Notes: generated by a model not told the origin, from the letters alone. DNA of 64,000 nucleotides from Aquamicrobium aerolatum DSM 21857 (GCF_900113935.1 NZ_FORF01000012.1:1-64000); one strand, 5' to 3'; positions 7,978-16,800 are shown, numbered from the stretch's first letter. Translations and numbers: made by a program.

Positions 7978-8367
7978 TCAGGACCGGGACTGGCGAAGCG
8001 AAATATTGGGATTGGCGAGGCCGCCAGTTTCGTCATGCTGGGCAAGGACGCTGAGCAAGCTTGCGTGCATCTTTTTCGGGCGCGCACGGGCAATCGCCAG
8101 ATAGGCGAACCGATCAGTGGCAAGGCGGCGCTGCACGAGATGGACGAGGCTGTGTTCAAAAGCCCACCAGGCACGGCGGCCAACACGAACCAGTTCCTTG
8201 CGCTCATGCTCAAGGAGATCGCTACTGGCGCGCACGGTGTCGATTGCGAGGAACCCGCTATGGTACTGAATGGTAGTGCCGGGTGCTGACTGGCCGATCC
8301 AGGCGCAGAACTGCGCCTCGGTTAGCAGCAGCTGGGCGGCGGTGAATTTATGGGAGATCTTGTTCAT
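7978..8367 (-). CDS. Small hypothetical phage protein
   Basis: The 129-residue protein, MNKISHKFTAAQLLLTEAQF, resembles no family I can name. It contains GTTIQYHSGFLAIDT, a strongly basic helix (EHERKELVRVGRRAWWAFEHSLVHL) and a basic tail. DNA binding is possible. It is separated from the next gene by only 12 bp and is read in the same direction, so it belongs to the replication operon. Confidence 0.55.
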   Translation of the reverse strand: MNKISHKFTAAQLLLTEAQFCAWIGQSAPGTTIQYHSGFLAIDTVRASSDLLEHERKELVRVGRRAWWAFEHSLVHLVQRRLATDRFAYLAIARARPKKMHASLLSVLAQHDETGGLANPNISLRQSRS

Positions 8368-8400
8368 ATTGATTAGTACTCACCGAGCTTCAAAACCGTC

Positions 8401-8976
8401 TCACGCAGGCTCCACGCCATGGGCGAGAAGCGTCAGGCGGATATCTTTCAGGCGGCGGTACAGGGTGGCGCGGGCGCCATGGCCAGAAGCGGCAAGTTGA
8501 TCGATGCTCGAGCCGACAAGGGCTACGCAAAGATGCTGATCATCGGGCTGAAGCTGCGCTAACCCGACATCGAGGCTGGTGTTGGTAATGGCCTGATCCT
8601 CGACATCAAAAGACTGGCCAAACAGCGCGCCCAATCCCTGTTCTTGCGAAAACAGATCGCCGACGACCGCGTTGTCATCACCGGCAAGCGGGGTATCCAG
8701 CGACAGAGGTGTTCGGCCATAAAGCTGGCGCTCGCGCCACACGGCGCGATCGATGCGGGTGGAACGGTGGCTGGCGACCAGCTGAGCGTAAGCCTCAAGC
8801 GGGCTGCGAGTGTGGTCGAAGGTGGGAATCCTTGCGATCAGGTCGAGCAACAGCTCCTGGCGCAGATCATCAAGATCCTGCATAGGCAGGCCGAGCCGAT
8901 GGCGTGTGCGACGTGCAACGCGGTCAGCAACATGCTGGAGGGTAGAAAGATCAGCGGGAGAGATTGGGCAGCGCAT
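8401..8976 (-). CDS. Phage RNA polymerase sigma-70-like protein
   Basis: The 191-residue protein looks like a minimal sigma factor. The N-terminal part (DLDDLRQELLLDLIARIPTFD and RSPLEAYAQLVASHRSTRIDRAVWRERQL) fits region 2 helices. The C-terminal part (LQPDDQHLCVALVGSSIDQLAASGHGARATLYRRLKDI) fits a region 4 helix-turn-helix. Proteins of this kind stand at the head of early operons in alphaproteobacterial phages. The ATG at 8976 follows an AGGTCC-like site. It could drive later phage genes; which promoters it reads cannot be seen here. Confidence 0.65.
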   Translation of the reverse strand: MRCPISPADLSTLQHVADRVARRTRHRLGLPMQDLDDLRQELLLDLIARIPTFDHTRSPLEAYAQLVASHRSTRIDRAVWRERQLYGRTPLSLDTPLAGDDNAVVGDLFSQEQGLGALFGQSFDVEDQAITNTSLDVGLAQLQPDDQHLCVALVGSSIDQLAASGHGARATLYRRLKDIRLTLLAHGVEPA

Positions 8977-9093
8977 CGGTAGGACCTCGATTCATCGTTT
9001 TTGATGAGCCGAAGGTCGTCGATTATGACTGGAGAAGCCTCTTTGGAACCTTCCCCGAAGCTTCCAGAAACCTGCCAGTGGGGAGGAGGAGGA

Positions 9094-10080
9094 TTAGACG
9101 ATACTGATATTTTCTTGCTGGATATCGAGCCTATATCCGATGCGGCGTTTGGAGATAATGAGCTTTCTCCCATGCTCGCGTGGCATGCCAGCTGCCGACG
9201 TCAGAGCACTGCGGAGATTGCTGATAACCTTTTCCAGCTGCTCAGAAGCAACTTCCTCTTTGCCTTTGGCTTTAGGCAAGCAATGGTGAAGCAAGTCGCG
9301 ATTGACAAAGCCGGCCTCATTGGCTGCCTCGTTGCTTAGGGCGACGAGAACGCTGAATTCACGCGAAGTCAAGCTAACGTCAGCACCATGAAAACATACT
9401 CGATGACCACCGGTGTCGATAAAAAGCTCCGGCTCGTCGATCGACAAGCCCTCGGGTGTGCGCAGCAGATGCAGAACAAGTGGTTCTGCAGCGCTCTCAT
9501 CGAGATGTGCATCAATTGACAAGATCTCGATCTGGGTTGCCCGCAGCAAGCGGATCACATTGCCGGGCAAATTGCGTTCAGTTGGCGTCAGAATAACAAT
9601 TGCGCCTTCATCGGCATGTCCCCGGATCGTATAGGCAAGATCGAGCGCATTCTTCGGGCGTAGCGCGCGCACCATAAAATATTGACGCCGCCTGCTACCG
9701 CTGCCGACCGCCCCGATCCGCATGGCAAAGGGGCCAAGCACTTCCACAGGTGGTCCTTCGATCCCATTAGCCTTACGGATTTGCCGGCAAACGGCAGTCA
9801 TATTGATTTCGAACTGGCGTAGATCATCTGGGGTGAGCGCATCAGCATTGCCTGTTCCATCTGCACAAAATCCCCAGACGCGGCCGCCGATGGTTTCGAA
9901 CATGATGCCATCGGCGTCCGACAATTGCGCCTCTTCAGTCAGCAATCCGAGATTCAGGAAACGCAGAAAAACGGCCGCGTCTGCAGTCTTCTGATCATTT
10001 CCATCCAGGCGACCGATCGGGTGGCGGTCACTCCGCTGCAATAGCAGCCGTGTCAGCTTGACGAGGGAGGCGGATGCCAT
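9094..10080 (-). CDS. Protein with C-terminal OmpR-type winged helix, SOS-box unit gene 3
   Basis: The last ~100 residues of this 328-residue protein form an OmpR/PhoB-type winged helix: LTSREFSVLVALSNEA, a variable loop, SEQLEKVISNLRSAL as recognition helix, and the wing KLIISKRRIGYRLDI. The first ~210 residues contain no receiver domain. They include FCADGTGNADALTPDDL and a segment IVILTPTERNLPGNVIRLL that reads like a beta-alpha unit. So it resembles a transcription regulator with an unknown sensing domain. The ATG at 10080 overlaps the previous gene by 53 bp. All three genes of the unit are read from one likely LexA-controlled promoter. I do not recognise the full architecture. Confidence 0.65.
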   Translation of the reverse strand: MASASLVKLTRLLLQRSDRHPIGRLDGNDQKTADAAVFLRFLNLGLLTEEAQLSDADGIMFETIGGRVWGFCADGTGNADALTPDDLRQFEINMTAVCRQIRKANGIEGPPVEVLGPFAMRIGAVGSGSRRRQYFMVRALRPKNALDLAYTIRGHADEGAIVILTPTERNLPGNVIRLLRATQIEILSIDAHLDESAAEPLVLHLLRTPEGLSIDEPELFIDTGGHRVCFHGADVSLTSREFSVLVALSNEAANEAGFVNRDLLHHCLPKAKGKEEVASEQLEKVISNLRSALTSAAGMPREHGRKLIISKRRIGYRLDIQQENISIV

Positions 10081-10549
10081 TGCGTGTCAAAAGCTCCATG
10101 ATTGCGTCTTCCAGTGTGCGGTCCGAGATCGTGGCGGTGTGCGGCGGGTTGATCCTCACGGTGACCGGGAAATTGTCTTCGTTGATGACGAATTGGAACA
10201 CCAGCCTCATCGAAACGACTTGAACCTCGGACAGGTTGAGATCCGGTGCTATCTCGTGCAGTTGCGCTATCGCATCATGGTTGTCTTTGCAGGTTAAAGT
10301 CCAAGGTGAGTAATGCCGGCGGCCATTGAGTACATATTCGCCGTCGTCGACCACAATTTGCTGAACCTTGACGTCCTGGACACGCTCGTCCCAATCGTAA
10401 CGGAAGCGAAAGTCCGCACCTTGATCCCGAACCGGCTGCAATGTGTAAAGCTGCTCATTCTCCCGCTTTTTGAAGAAATCGGCGTCGCCTAGCATATGCT
10501 CTGCAAATAGCGCGGCGAGCTGGCGCTGGTCACCGAGTGTCTTCGCCAT
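10028..10549 (-). CDS. Hypothetical protein, SOS-box unit gene 2 (perhaps the 3' half of gene 1)
   Basis: This 173-residue frame begins MAKTLGDQRQLAALFAEHML at the ATG at 10549. It continues with FRYDWDERVQDVKVQQIVVDD, a beta-rich middle (RRHYSPWTLTC, VVSMRLVFQFV, VTVRINPPHTATI) and a helical end. It has no family I can name. It overlaps the upstream gene by 61 bp in another frame and has only a weak ribosome binding site. The first residues read smoothly as a continuation of the upstream protein. A frameshifted single gene is therefore possible; so is genuine overlapping translation. Confidence 0.55.
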   Translation of the reverse strand: MAKTLGDQRQLAALFAEHMLGDADFFKKRENEQLYTLQPVRDQGADFRFRYDWDERVQDVKVQQIVVDDGEYVLNGRRHYSPWTLTCKDNHDAIAQLHEIAPDLNLSEVQVVSMRLVFQFVINEDNFPVTVRINPPHTATISDRTLEDAIMELLTRNGIRLPRQADTAAIAAE

Positions 10550-11253
10550 AATACCTGCCCAGCCGGACAGCGCATGCTGTCTTCGGCAATTTCGCGCCAG
10601 GCTCGAGTTTGCTCCTCCCCATCTTCCTCGACATTCGCCATGGTGGCATTGTTGCCGTGAGCCACCATAATGCGAACTTCCTCGCCTTCATCATACCAGC
10701 TGACCCGACAATAACGCCCTTGGTAGCGCTCCGAAAAATAGGCGGAAGCCGCGTTCTGGAACGCCTCACGTGCTTCTGAACTATCATGGCGGGAAGGAGT
10801 ACCAGCCGTGCCATGGAATTCCAGAATCTTGCTGCCAAAGAAAAAGGCGGCAACCTTGCGGGTTTGATCGAATATTTCCTGGTGGTCGAGGAAAGCTCTG
10901 AGCGCGATGTGCCGCGGCGTAAGATGGCGGCCATCATTTTCGTCTTTCAGTTCCTCGTCAGGTATCAACTTGATCCCGGCCGCCTCGGCGCGTTCGTGGA
11001 GAAGCCGCGCTCCTGTTGGGTTGGAAAGCATCATGATGCGATGAAGTGCATCGAGTAATTTCTTGGGGAATGTTTCATCGGCCCCACGGAATATTTCGTA
11101 GATCTCCTCCCGTCGTTCACGGTCCTCCTCAGGCAAGTCAGCCCATTTAAGCTTCTCGGCAGCATCGAATTTGTCGATCAGTCGCTTCAGAAGTTCAAGA
11201 TCAACCGTTTTGACGAATTCTCGGCTGACGAATTTCTTGATGCTCTTCTTCAT
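10489..11253 (-). CDS. Hypothetical protein, SOS-box unit gene 1
   Basis: The 254-residue protein starts MKKSIKKFVSREFVKTVDLE and is mostly charged and helical up to residue ~150. An alpha/beta part follows (YCRVSWYDEGEEVRIMVAHG, MANVEEDGEEQ). The last ~20 residues (LWRRHSVTSASSPRYLQSIC) look non-native, as if read out of frame, and they coincide with the overlap with gene 2. The family is unknown to me. The gene begins 20 bp from a GTTC-N7-GTTC LexA box and is divergent from the recombinase module, so it is probably induced by DNA damage. Confidence 0.6.
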   Translation of the reverse strand: MKKSIKKFVSREFVKTVDLELLKRLIDKFDAAEKLKWADLPEEDRERREEIYEIFRGADETFPKKLLDALHRIMMLSNPTGARLLHERAEAAGIKLIPDEELKDENDGRHLTPRHIALRAFLDHQEIFDQTRKVAAFFFGSKILEFHGTAGTPSRHDSSEAREAFQNAASAYFSERYQGRYCRVSWYDEGEEVRIMVAHGNNATMANVEEDGEEQTRAWREIAEDSMRCPAGQVLWRRHSVTSASSPRYLQSIC

Positions 11254-11273
11254 GGTGCACCCTATTTTATTTT

Positions 11274-11288
11274 GTTCCCATTATGTTC
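11274..11288 (-). promoter_or_regulatory. LexA (SOS) box, GTTC-N7-GTTC
   Basis: GTTC-CCATTAT-GTTC lies 21-35 bp upstream of the first gene of the three-gene unit. GTTC-N7-GTTC (and its complement GAAC-N7-GAAC) is the established LexA binding motif of alphaproteobacteria. The spacing puts it over the core promoter of the leftward unit; a plausible TTGATA hexamer lies just beyond it. I noticed no second box in this region. Confidence 0.7.
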
Positions 11289-11381
11289 TTTATCAAAACC
11301 TCAACAACGAGTCGAATCGGTGAGACGGTTTGACGTGGTGCTGAGTACTTGACTGGGGATAACCGTTGAGGGTGGGTCCCC

Positions 11382-11582
11382 ATGAATATTCCAAATCCAT
11401 TGCCACCAGAGCGCATGAAATCCACCGAACGTCATGCCGAACTGTGCCAGCTGCTTGCACGCGGCATCATTCGACTGCGTCAGCGCGAAGGTGCTCATCC
11501 TGTTGAAGATAATGGAGAAAGTTGCCTTCACTTCACGCCCGACCGATGCCGTCATGCAACTCCAACTCACCGGAGAATTTGA
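11382..11582 (+). CDS. Small protein at the head of the recombinase module
   Basis: The 66-residue protein (MNIPNPLPPERMKSTERHAE, then LCQLLARGIIRLRQRE) has one amphipathic helix and a conserved-looking tail (ESCLHFTPDRCRHATPTHRR). Small proteins of this shape precede DUF2924 genes in other Rhizobiales elements, to my knowledge without assigned function. Its TGA overlaps the ATG of the DUF2924 gene (TGATG), a sign of translational coupling and of a real gene. Confidence 0.6.
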   Translation: MNIPNPLPPERMKSTERHAELCQLLARGIIRLRQREGAHPVEDNGESCLHFTPDRCRHATPTHRRI

Positions 11583-12034
11583 TGACGACGCATGATCCTA
11601 TTCCCGCGCGCCTGGTGGCGCTGAAGACGGCCACAACGCCGGAACTGAAGAAGCAGTGGCGCGATCTGTTCGACAGCGAACCGCCCGCTTTTAATCGGCG
11701 CTATCTCGAAAGCAGGCTGGCCTATCGGATTCAGGAGTTGGCCTATGGCGGGCTGAAACCCTCGACAATCGAGCGGCTTGAAGCTTTGGGTGAACAGCTT
11801 GATGGCGGCAACTTGATGGTACGTCGCAACCGTGCTGACGACCGACCGATTGTCGGTACCCGCTTGATCCGCGAATGGCAGGGTGTCGAGCACACCGTTA
11901 CTGTGCTGGCCGATGGTTTTGAATGGCAGGGACGCCCTTACAAAAGCCTGTCCTCGGTCGCCCGCGCCATCACCGGCACGCGCTGGAATGGCTGGATTTT
12001 CTTCGGCCTGAAAAACCACAGGAGCCGGACATGA
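11582..12034 (+). CDS. DUF2924 family protein
   Basis: This 150-residue protein has the DUF2924 pattern: LKTATTPELKKQWRDLFDSE, FNRRYLESRLAYRIQELAYGG, then GTRLIREWQGVEHTVTVLADGFEWQGRPYKSLSSVARAITGTRWNGWIFFGL, here broken into its recognisable parts. The C-terminal part resembles a small DNA-binding or adaptor fold. The family always seems to travel with a large serine recombinase and may act as its accessory factor; this is known only from context. The ATG at 11582 overlaps the previous stop, and its own stop overlaps the recombinase start (ATGA). Confidence 0.85.
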   Translation: MTTHDPIPARLVALKTATTPELKKQWRDLFDSEPPAFNRRYLESRLAYRIQELAYGGLKPSTIERLEALGEQLDGGNLMVRRNRADDRPIVGTRLIREWQGVEHTVTVLADGFEWQGRPYKSLSSVARAITGTRWNGWIFFGLKNHRSRT

Positions 12035-13362
12035 CGAAACCTGCCATTCGCAAGCTTCGCTGCGCCATCTACACCAGAAAATCCTCCGAGGAAGGGCTGG
12101 AGCAGGAGTTCAACAGCCTCGATGCGCAGCGCGAGGCCTGCGAAGCCTATATTGCCAGCCAGCGCTCCGAGGGCTGGGTACTGGTGCGTGATCAGTACGA
12201 TGACGGTGGTATTTCCGGCGGCACGCTGGAACGCCCGGCACTGAAACAGCTGCTGGCCGATATCGAGGATGGACTGGTCGACGTGGTGGTCGTTTATAAG
12301 ATCGACCGCCTGTCGCGCTCCTTGATGGATTTTTCCAAGCTGGTCGAGGTGTTTGACAGAAATGGCGTCACCTTCGTCTCCGTCACCCAGTCGTTCAACA
12401 CCACCACCTTGATGGGCAGGCTGACGCTGAACATCTTGCTGTCCTTTGCCCAGTTTGAACGCGAGGTCACGGCCGAGCGCATTCGTGATAAGTTTGCCGC
12501 CAGTCGCAAGAAAGGCATGTGGATGGGCGGTGTTGTTCCGCTGGGTTATCGGGTGGAAAGCCGCAAGCTGGTAATCGAGGAAACCGAGGCTGCCACGGTG
12601 CGCATGATCTTCGAGCGGTTTGTAAGCATTGGCTCGGCAACGGTTTTGGCAAAAGCTCTGGCTGCCGAGAATGTTCGCACCCGCCGGGGCAAACTGGTCG
12701 ACAAGGGTGTTCTCTACAAGCTCCTGAACAACCGGGTCTATATCGGTGAGGCCGTGCACAAGGGCAAAAGTTATCCCGGTGAGCACAAACCGATCATCGA
12801 TCGTGCTCTTTGGGACAAGGTTCGTGCCATTCTTCAGACCAGCCCACGCAAACGCGCCAGCAACACGCGGGCGCAGACGCCGGCCCTATTGAAAGGTCTG
12901 ATTTTTGGTCCTGACGGCGCTGCATTCTCGCCGACCCACACAAAGAAGGGCGACAAGCTTTATCGCTATTATGTCAGCCAATCGGTGCTGAAACGCGGGG
13001 CCGATGCCTGTCCGATCGCTCGTGTGCCGGCCGCAGAGGTGGAGAACGCCGTCATTGATCAACTGCGTGGACTTCTACGAGCACCGGAAATTATCATCGG
13101 CACATGGCGTGCGGCTCGGTCGGAAATTGAAGACCTGCCAGAGGCCGAGGTTCGCGATGCGCTGGAGCGGCTCGATCCGATCTGGGACGAACTGTTTCCA
13201 GCGGAGCAGGCCCGCATTGTTCAGCTTCTGGTCGAGCGGGTTGATCTTGCCACTGACGGCCTTTCCATCCGCCTGTGCACGCTAGGGTTGGCCGGCCTTG
13301 TTGCGGATCTTGGCACCATAGGGTCGGATCGGAAAAACTCTGACAACAGGAAGGCAGCATGA
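12031..13362 (+). CDS. Large serine recombinase
   Basis: The 443-residue protein starts MTKPAIRKLRCAIYTRKSSE. The resolvase catalytic domain (~10-160) has YTRKSS with the nucleophilic serine at 18, VVVYKIDRLSRSLMDF and the arginine-rich FEREVTAERIRDK. A recombinase DNA-binding domain follows (GVLYKLLNNRVYIGEAVHKG). The usual zinc ribbon is replaced by a segment without cysteine pairs (LIFGPDGAAFSPTHTKKGDK), which appears normal for the DUF2924-linked subgroup. A short helical end completes it. It cuts and rejoins DNA through a serine-linked intermediate and is the probable integrase or excisionase of this element. The open frame extends upstream to 11923, but the ATG overlapping the DUF2924 stop is the start. 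Confidence 0.9.
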   Translation: MTKPAIRKLRCAIYTRKSSEEGLEQEFNSLDAQREACEAYIASQRSEGWVLVRDQYDDGGISGGTLERPALKQLLADIEDGLVDVVVVYKIDRLSRSLMDFSKLVEVFDRNGVTFVSVTQSFNTTTLMGRLTLNILLSFAQFEREVTAERIRDKFAASRKKGMWMGGVVPLGYRVESRKLVIEETEAATVRMIFERFVSIGSATVLAKALAAENVRTRRGKLVDKGVLYKLLNNRVYIGEAVHKGKSYPGEHKPIIDRALWDKVRAILQTSPRKRASNTRAQTPALLKGLIFGPDGAAFSPTHTKKGDKLYRYYVSQSVLKRGADACPIARVPAAEVENAVIDQLRGLLRAPEIIIGTWRAARSEIEDLPEAEVRDALERLDPIWDELFPAEQARIVQLLVERVDLATDGLSIRLCTLGLAGLVADLGTIGSDRKNSDNRKAA

Positions 13363-13769
13363 GTATAACAGCTTCCGTCACCAGTGATCACGACACCATC
13401 ACCGTGCATGTGCCGCTCACGTTCAACAAGCGCGGTGGGCGCAAGCAGATCGTCCTGCCCGATGGCACATCGTCATGGGCGCTGCCACGTGCTCGTGTCG
13501 ACAACACCATGGTGAAAGCCATCGCCCGTGGCTTCCGCTGGCGCAAGCTGCTGGAAACCGGCGTTCACACCACAGTTGAGGACATTGCCCGAGCCGAGAA
13601 AATCAGCTCCTCCTATGTCAGCCGCGTCCTACGCCTGACCCTGCTGGCGCCTTCAATCGTCGAGGCGATCCTCGATGGCAGACAGGGGCGGGATATCACG
13701 CTGGCGACGCTGATGAAGCCATTTCCACTGGAGTGGGAGAGGCAGTCGGCATCGCTTTGTATGCTGTAA
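13359..13769 (+). CDS. HTH protein of the recombinase module
   Basis: The 136-residue protein has an N-terminal strand region (TITVHVPLTFNKRGGRKQIV). It then has a helical domain with a helix-turn-helix: FRWRKLLETGVHTTVEDIAR, then AEKISSSYVSRVLRLTLLAP. It finishes with LDGRQGRDITLATLMKPFPLEW. The HTH resembles those of ParB-type and phage proteins. It is the usual fourth gene after DUF2924-linked recombinases and may control the module or bind its sites. Its ATG overlaps the recombinase stop by four bases. The last few residues (SASLCML) may be altered by the junction with the following restriction-modification segment. Confidence 0.75.
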   Translation: MSITASVTSDHDTITVHVPLTFNKRGGRKQIVLPDGTSSWALPRARVDNTMVKAIARGFRWRKLLETGVHTTVEDIARAEKISSSYVSRVLRLTLLAPSIVEAILDGRQGRDITLATLMKPFPLEWERQSASLCML

Positions 13770-13843
13770 TTCCGGACGTTCTCAGCCAAACAGGTTTGGG
13801 ACGTGCCCACCGTGACGGTATCTGCTGCTGGCATGTTGCGATC

Positions 13844-13873
13844 TTTACAGCCCTGTATCGCGTTGCCTAGATT
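13844..13873 (+). promoter_or_regulatory. Candidate promoter of the restriction-modification genes
   Basis: TTTACA and TAGATT are separated by 18 bp, 22 bp before the methylase ATG, which itself follows a GAGGGG ribosome binding site. The match to the consensus is moderate. Confidence 0.35.
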
Positions 13874-13894
13874 ACCAGCTGGTAGAGGGGCGAT

Positions 13895-16800
13895 ATGAAC
13901 CATACAAATACGGCCAATGCTGATTCGAGCATTTTTGACAGTCTCACCGAACTGATCCTGAACTTGGCTCCCGATGACGGTTCCTCCATCGGTAACGGGG
14001 CCATGCTGGCTCTGCTGCGAGAGCACATACCCGACCTTACCGAGGACGACTATATCACTGCGCGCGATGCACTGATCGATGAGGATGTGCTCGGGCGTGG
14101 CAAGGGACGAGGCGGGTCGATTTTTCGCGTTACCGACGATCTGGGCGATGAGGATGGCGACCTGGACGAGGATGAGGGCGACGAGGACGATGGGTTCGAA
14201 CTGACCCATACCGAAGAGGCCGCGCCGCGAATGCCCCGGACCAAAGCCGGGAAGAAGGTCGCGCGCAGGCCGGACGGGCCGGTGCAGGTGCTGTCCTACC
14301 GCCACGGAGAGACGCGGGTGAACAACCCCGAGGTCGGGATGGTGCATGCCGGCACCGATCCGGATGGGGACAAGACGGTCTGGGCCTACGACCCGCATCT
14401 CGACCCGGTGCTGAATTTCGACTCTGCGCGGGCGGGGATCGAACGGCTCATCGACGAGGCGCTGGCCAGCGGTGATCTCGAAAAGATGCGCGACGCGCTT
14501 CAGGAACTGAAGCGGCTGCAGGCACCCTATCTCAACTGGACGGGCAAGGCGGAGCGGACGAGCGTCGCGGTCGATACCGTCTCGCTGCATGTCCACGAAC
14601 GGGTGGACCCGGCGACGATCCTTGCCAATGCGGCGAAGCGGCTGACAGGGAAGGATGCCGCGACGCAATGGCGGCAGCCGGACCTGTTCGCAGCGCCGTT
14701 CGAGAACCTGCCGCTGCGCCAGGCGCTGGATTTCTACCACCACGAAAAGGGCTGGTCGAACCGACTGGTGGCGGGCGACAGCCTCTTGGTGATGAACTCG
14801 CTCCTGACCAAGGAGAGCATGGGCGGCAAGGTGCAGATGATCTACATCGACCCGCCCTACGGCATCAAATACGGGTCGAACTTCCAGCCCTTCACGAACA
14901 AGCGCGACGTCAAGGACCGCTCGGACGACGACCTGACCCAGGAACCCGAGATGATCAAGGCGTTCCGGGACACCTGGGAACTCGGCATCCACTCCTACCT
15001 CACCTATCTGCGTGACCGGCTGATGCTGGCGCGGGAATTGCTGACCGAGAGCGGATCGGTGTTCGTGCAGATCTCGGATGAGAACCTGCATTACATCCGC
15101 TCAATGATGGAAGAAATTTTCGGTATGGATCGCTTCGTTGCGATTGTGCCATTTCGGAAGAAGCTGATGCCCTTGGGGGCAAAGACGCTTGAACAAATGT
15201 CCGATTTCTTGATCTGGTTTTGCAAAGACCCGTCAAAAATCAAGTATCGTCATATTTACCGAGAAACCTTGCCCGATGCAAAAGGCCGCTGGACTGGGAC
15301 GGTTGATGACAGGGGGAACTTACGACGGCTCACAAAAGAGCAGCGTCAAGAGCTTAGAGATGGCATTGCTCCAAAGAACATCTTCGGCACGATCTCACAA
15401 TGGGCACCATCGTTTTCTGAAGAAGGTGTATTCTCATTTGAACTTCATGGCGAAACCTACAAGCCGACGGGTGGGCAGTGCTGGGTTGCCTCGCCCGAAA
15501 AGATGGACCGCCTGCGATTTGCAAATCGGCTGTTCGTCGAAGGAGATTTCCCGCGGTTCGTCAGTCCGCATACTGACTACCCCTACGCAAAAATCACCAG
15601 TCCTTGGCATGACACTGCCCCAGCGTCAGGCAAAACTTACGTTGTGCAGACCAATGAAAACGTAATCGAGCGGTGCATGGTCATGTGCACCGACCCCGGC
15701 GATCTGGTGCTCGATCCCACCTGCGGCTCCGGCACCACAGCCTTCGTCGCCGAGAAATGGGGGCGGCGCTGGATCACCTGCGACACCTCTCGCGTGGCGA
15801 TCACGCTGGCCAAGCAGCGGCTGATGACCGCCAGCTTCGACTACTACGCGCTGCGCTATCCGCACGAGGGGCTGGGGGGCGGATTCGACTATGAAACCGT
15901 CCCGCACATCACGCTGAAAAGCATCGCCAACAACCCCGACATCGACACGATCTATGACGAGGACCACCCGAAGATCGCAGCGGCGCTGGAGGGCCTCAAC
16001 GCAGCACTGAGCGCCGCCCCGCCGAAGCCGCTCAAGCCCACGCAGGGCGTGCGCAAGGGCAAGCCGGTGGACTTCGCCAAGGGCGACACCCTGCACGAAT
16101 GGGAGGTGCCCTTCGACTGGCCGGACGATTGGCCCGAGGCCGCGCGCGCGCCTTTCGACACCTTCCACGCCGCCCGTCAGGCGATGCAGCGCCGCATGGA
16201 TCAAAGCATCAGCGACCATGCCGAGCAGGAGACGCTTTACGACAAGCCCCGCATCGACAAATCCAAGCTGCGCATCTGCGGGCCCTTTTCGGTCGAGGCG
16301 GTGCCCGCGCCGACCGTCCTGTCGCTGGACGAAAGCATCCCGCCGCAAGAGGCCGACGAGACCGTCGCCCGCTCCGGCGAGACATCTCGCCAGGCGCTCT
16401 GGCGCGACGAACTCCTGAAAACCGGCGTGCGCGGCAAGGGCGGCGCGATGCTGCGCTTCGCCGAGTTCGAGACGCTGCCGGGGCTGAAGCACATCCACGC
16501 CAGCGGATCGCTGACTGATTCGGGCGAGCGTGTCGTCGTCAGCTTCGGCCCCGAGCACGCGGCGCTGGAGCAGAGGCAGGTGGAACTGGCGCTGACCGAG
16601 GCCGAGACCCTGCGCCCGTCGCCGAAATTCATCCTGTTCTGCGCCTTCACCTTCGACCCGGAGGCCGCGAAGGACATCGACGAGGTGAACTGGCCCGGCG
16701 TCACGCTGCTGAAGGCGCAGATGAACACCGACCTTCTGACCGAGGATCTGAAGAAGGGCCGCAGCTCGAACCAGTCCTTCTGGCTGATGGGCCAGCCCGA

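Noticed and set aside
13613-15091. Long minus-strand open frame (492 codons) across the start of the methylase gene
   Set aside because: It is antisense to the methylase gene, which has clear catalytic motifs; the frame has the histidine/arginine/leucine bias of a GC-rich shadow.
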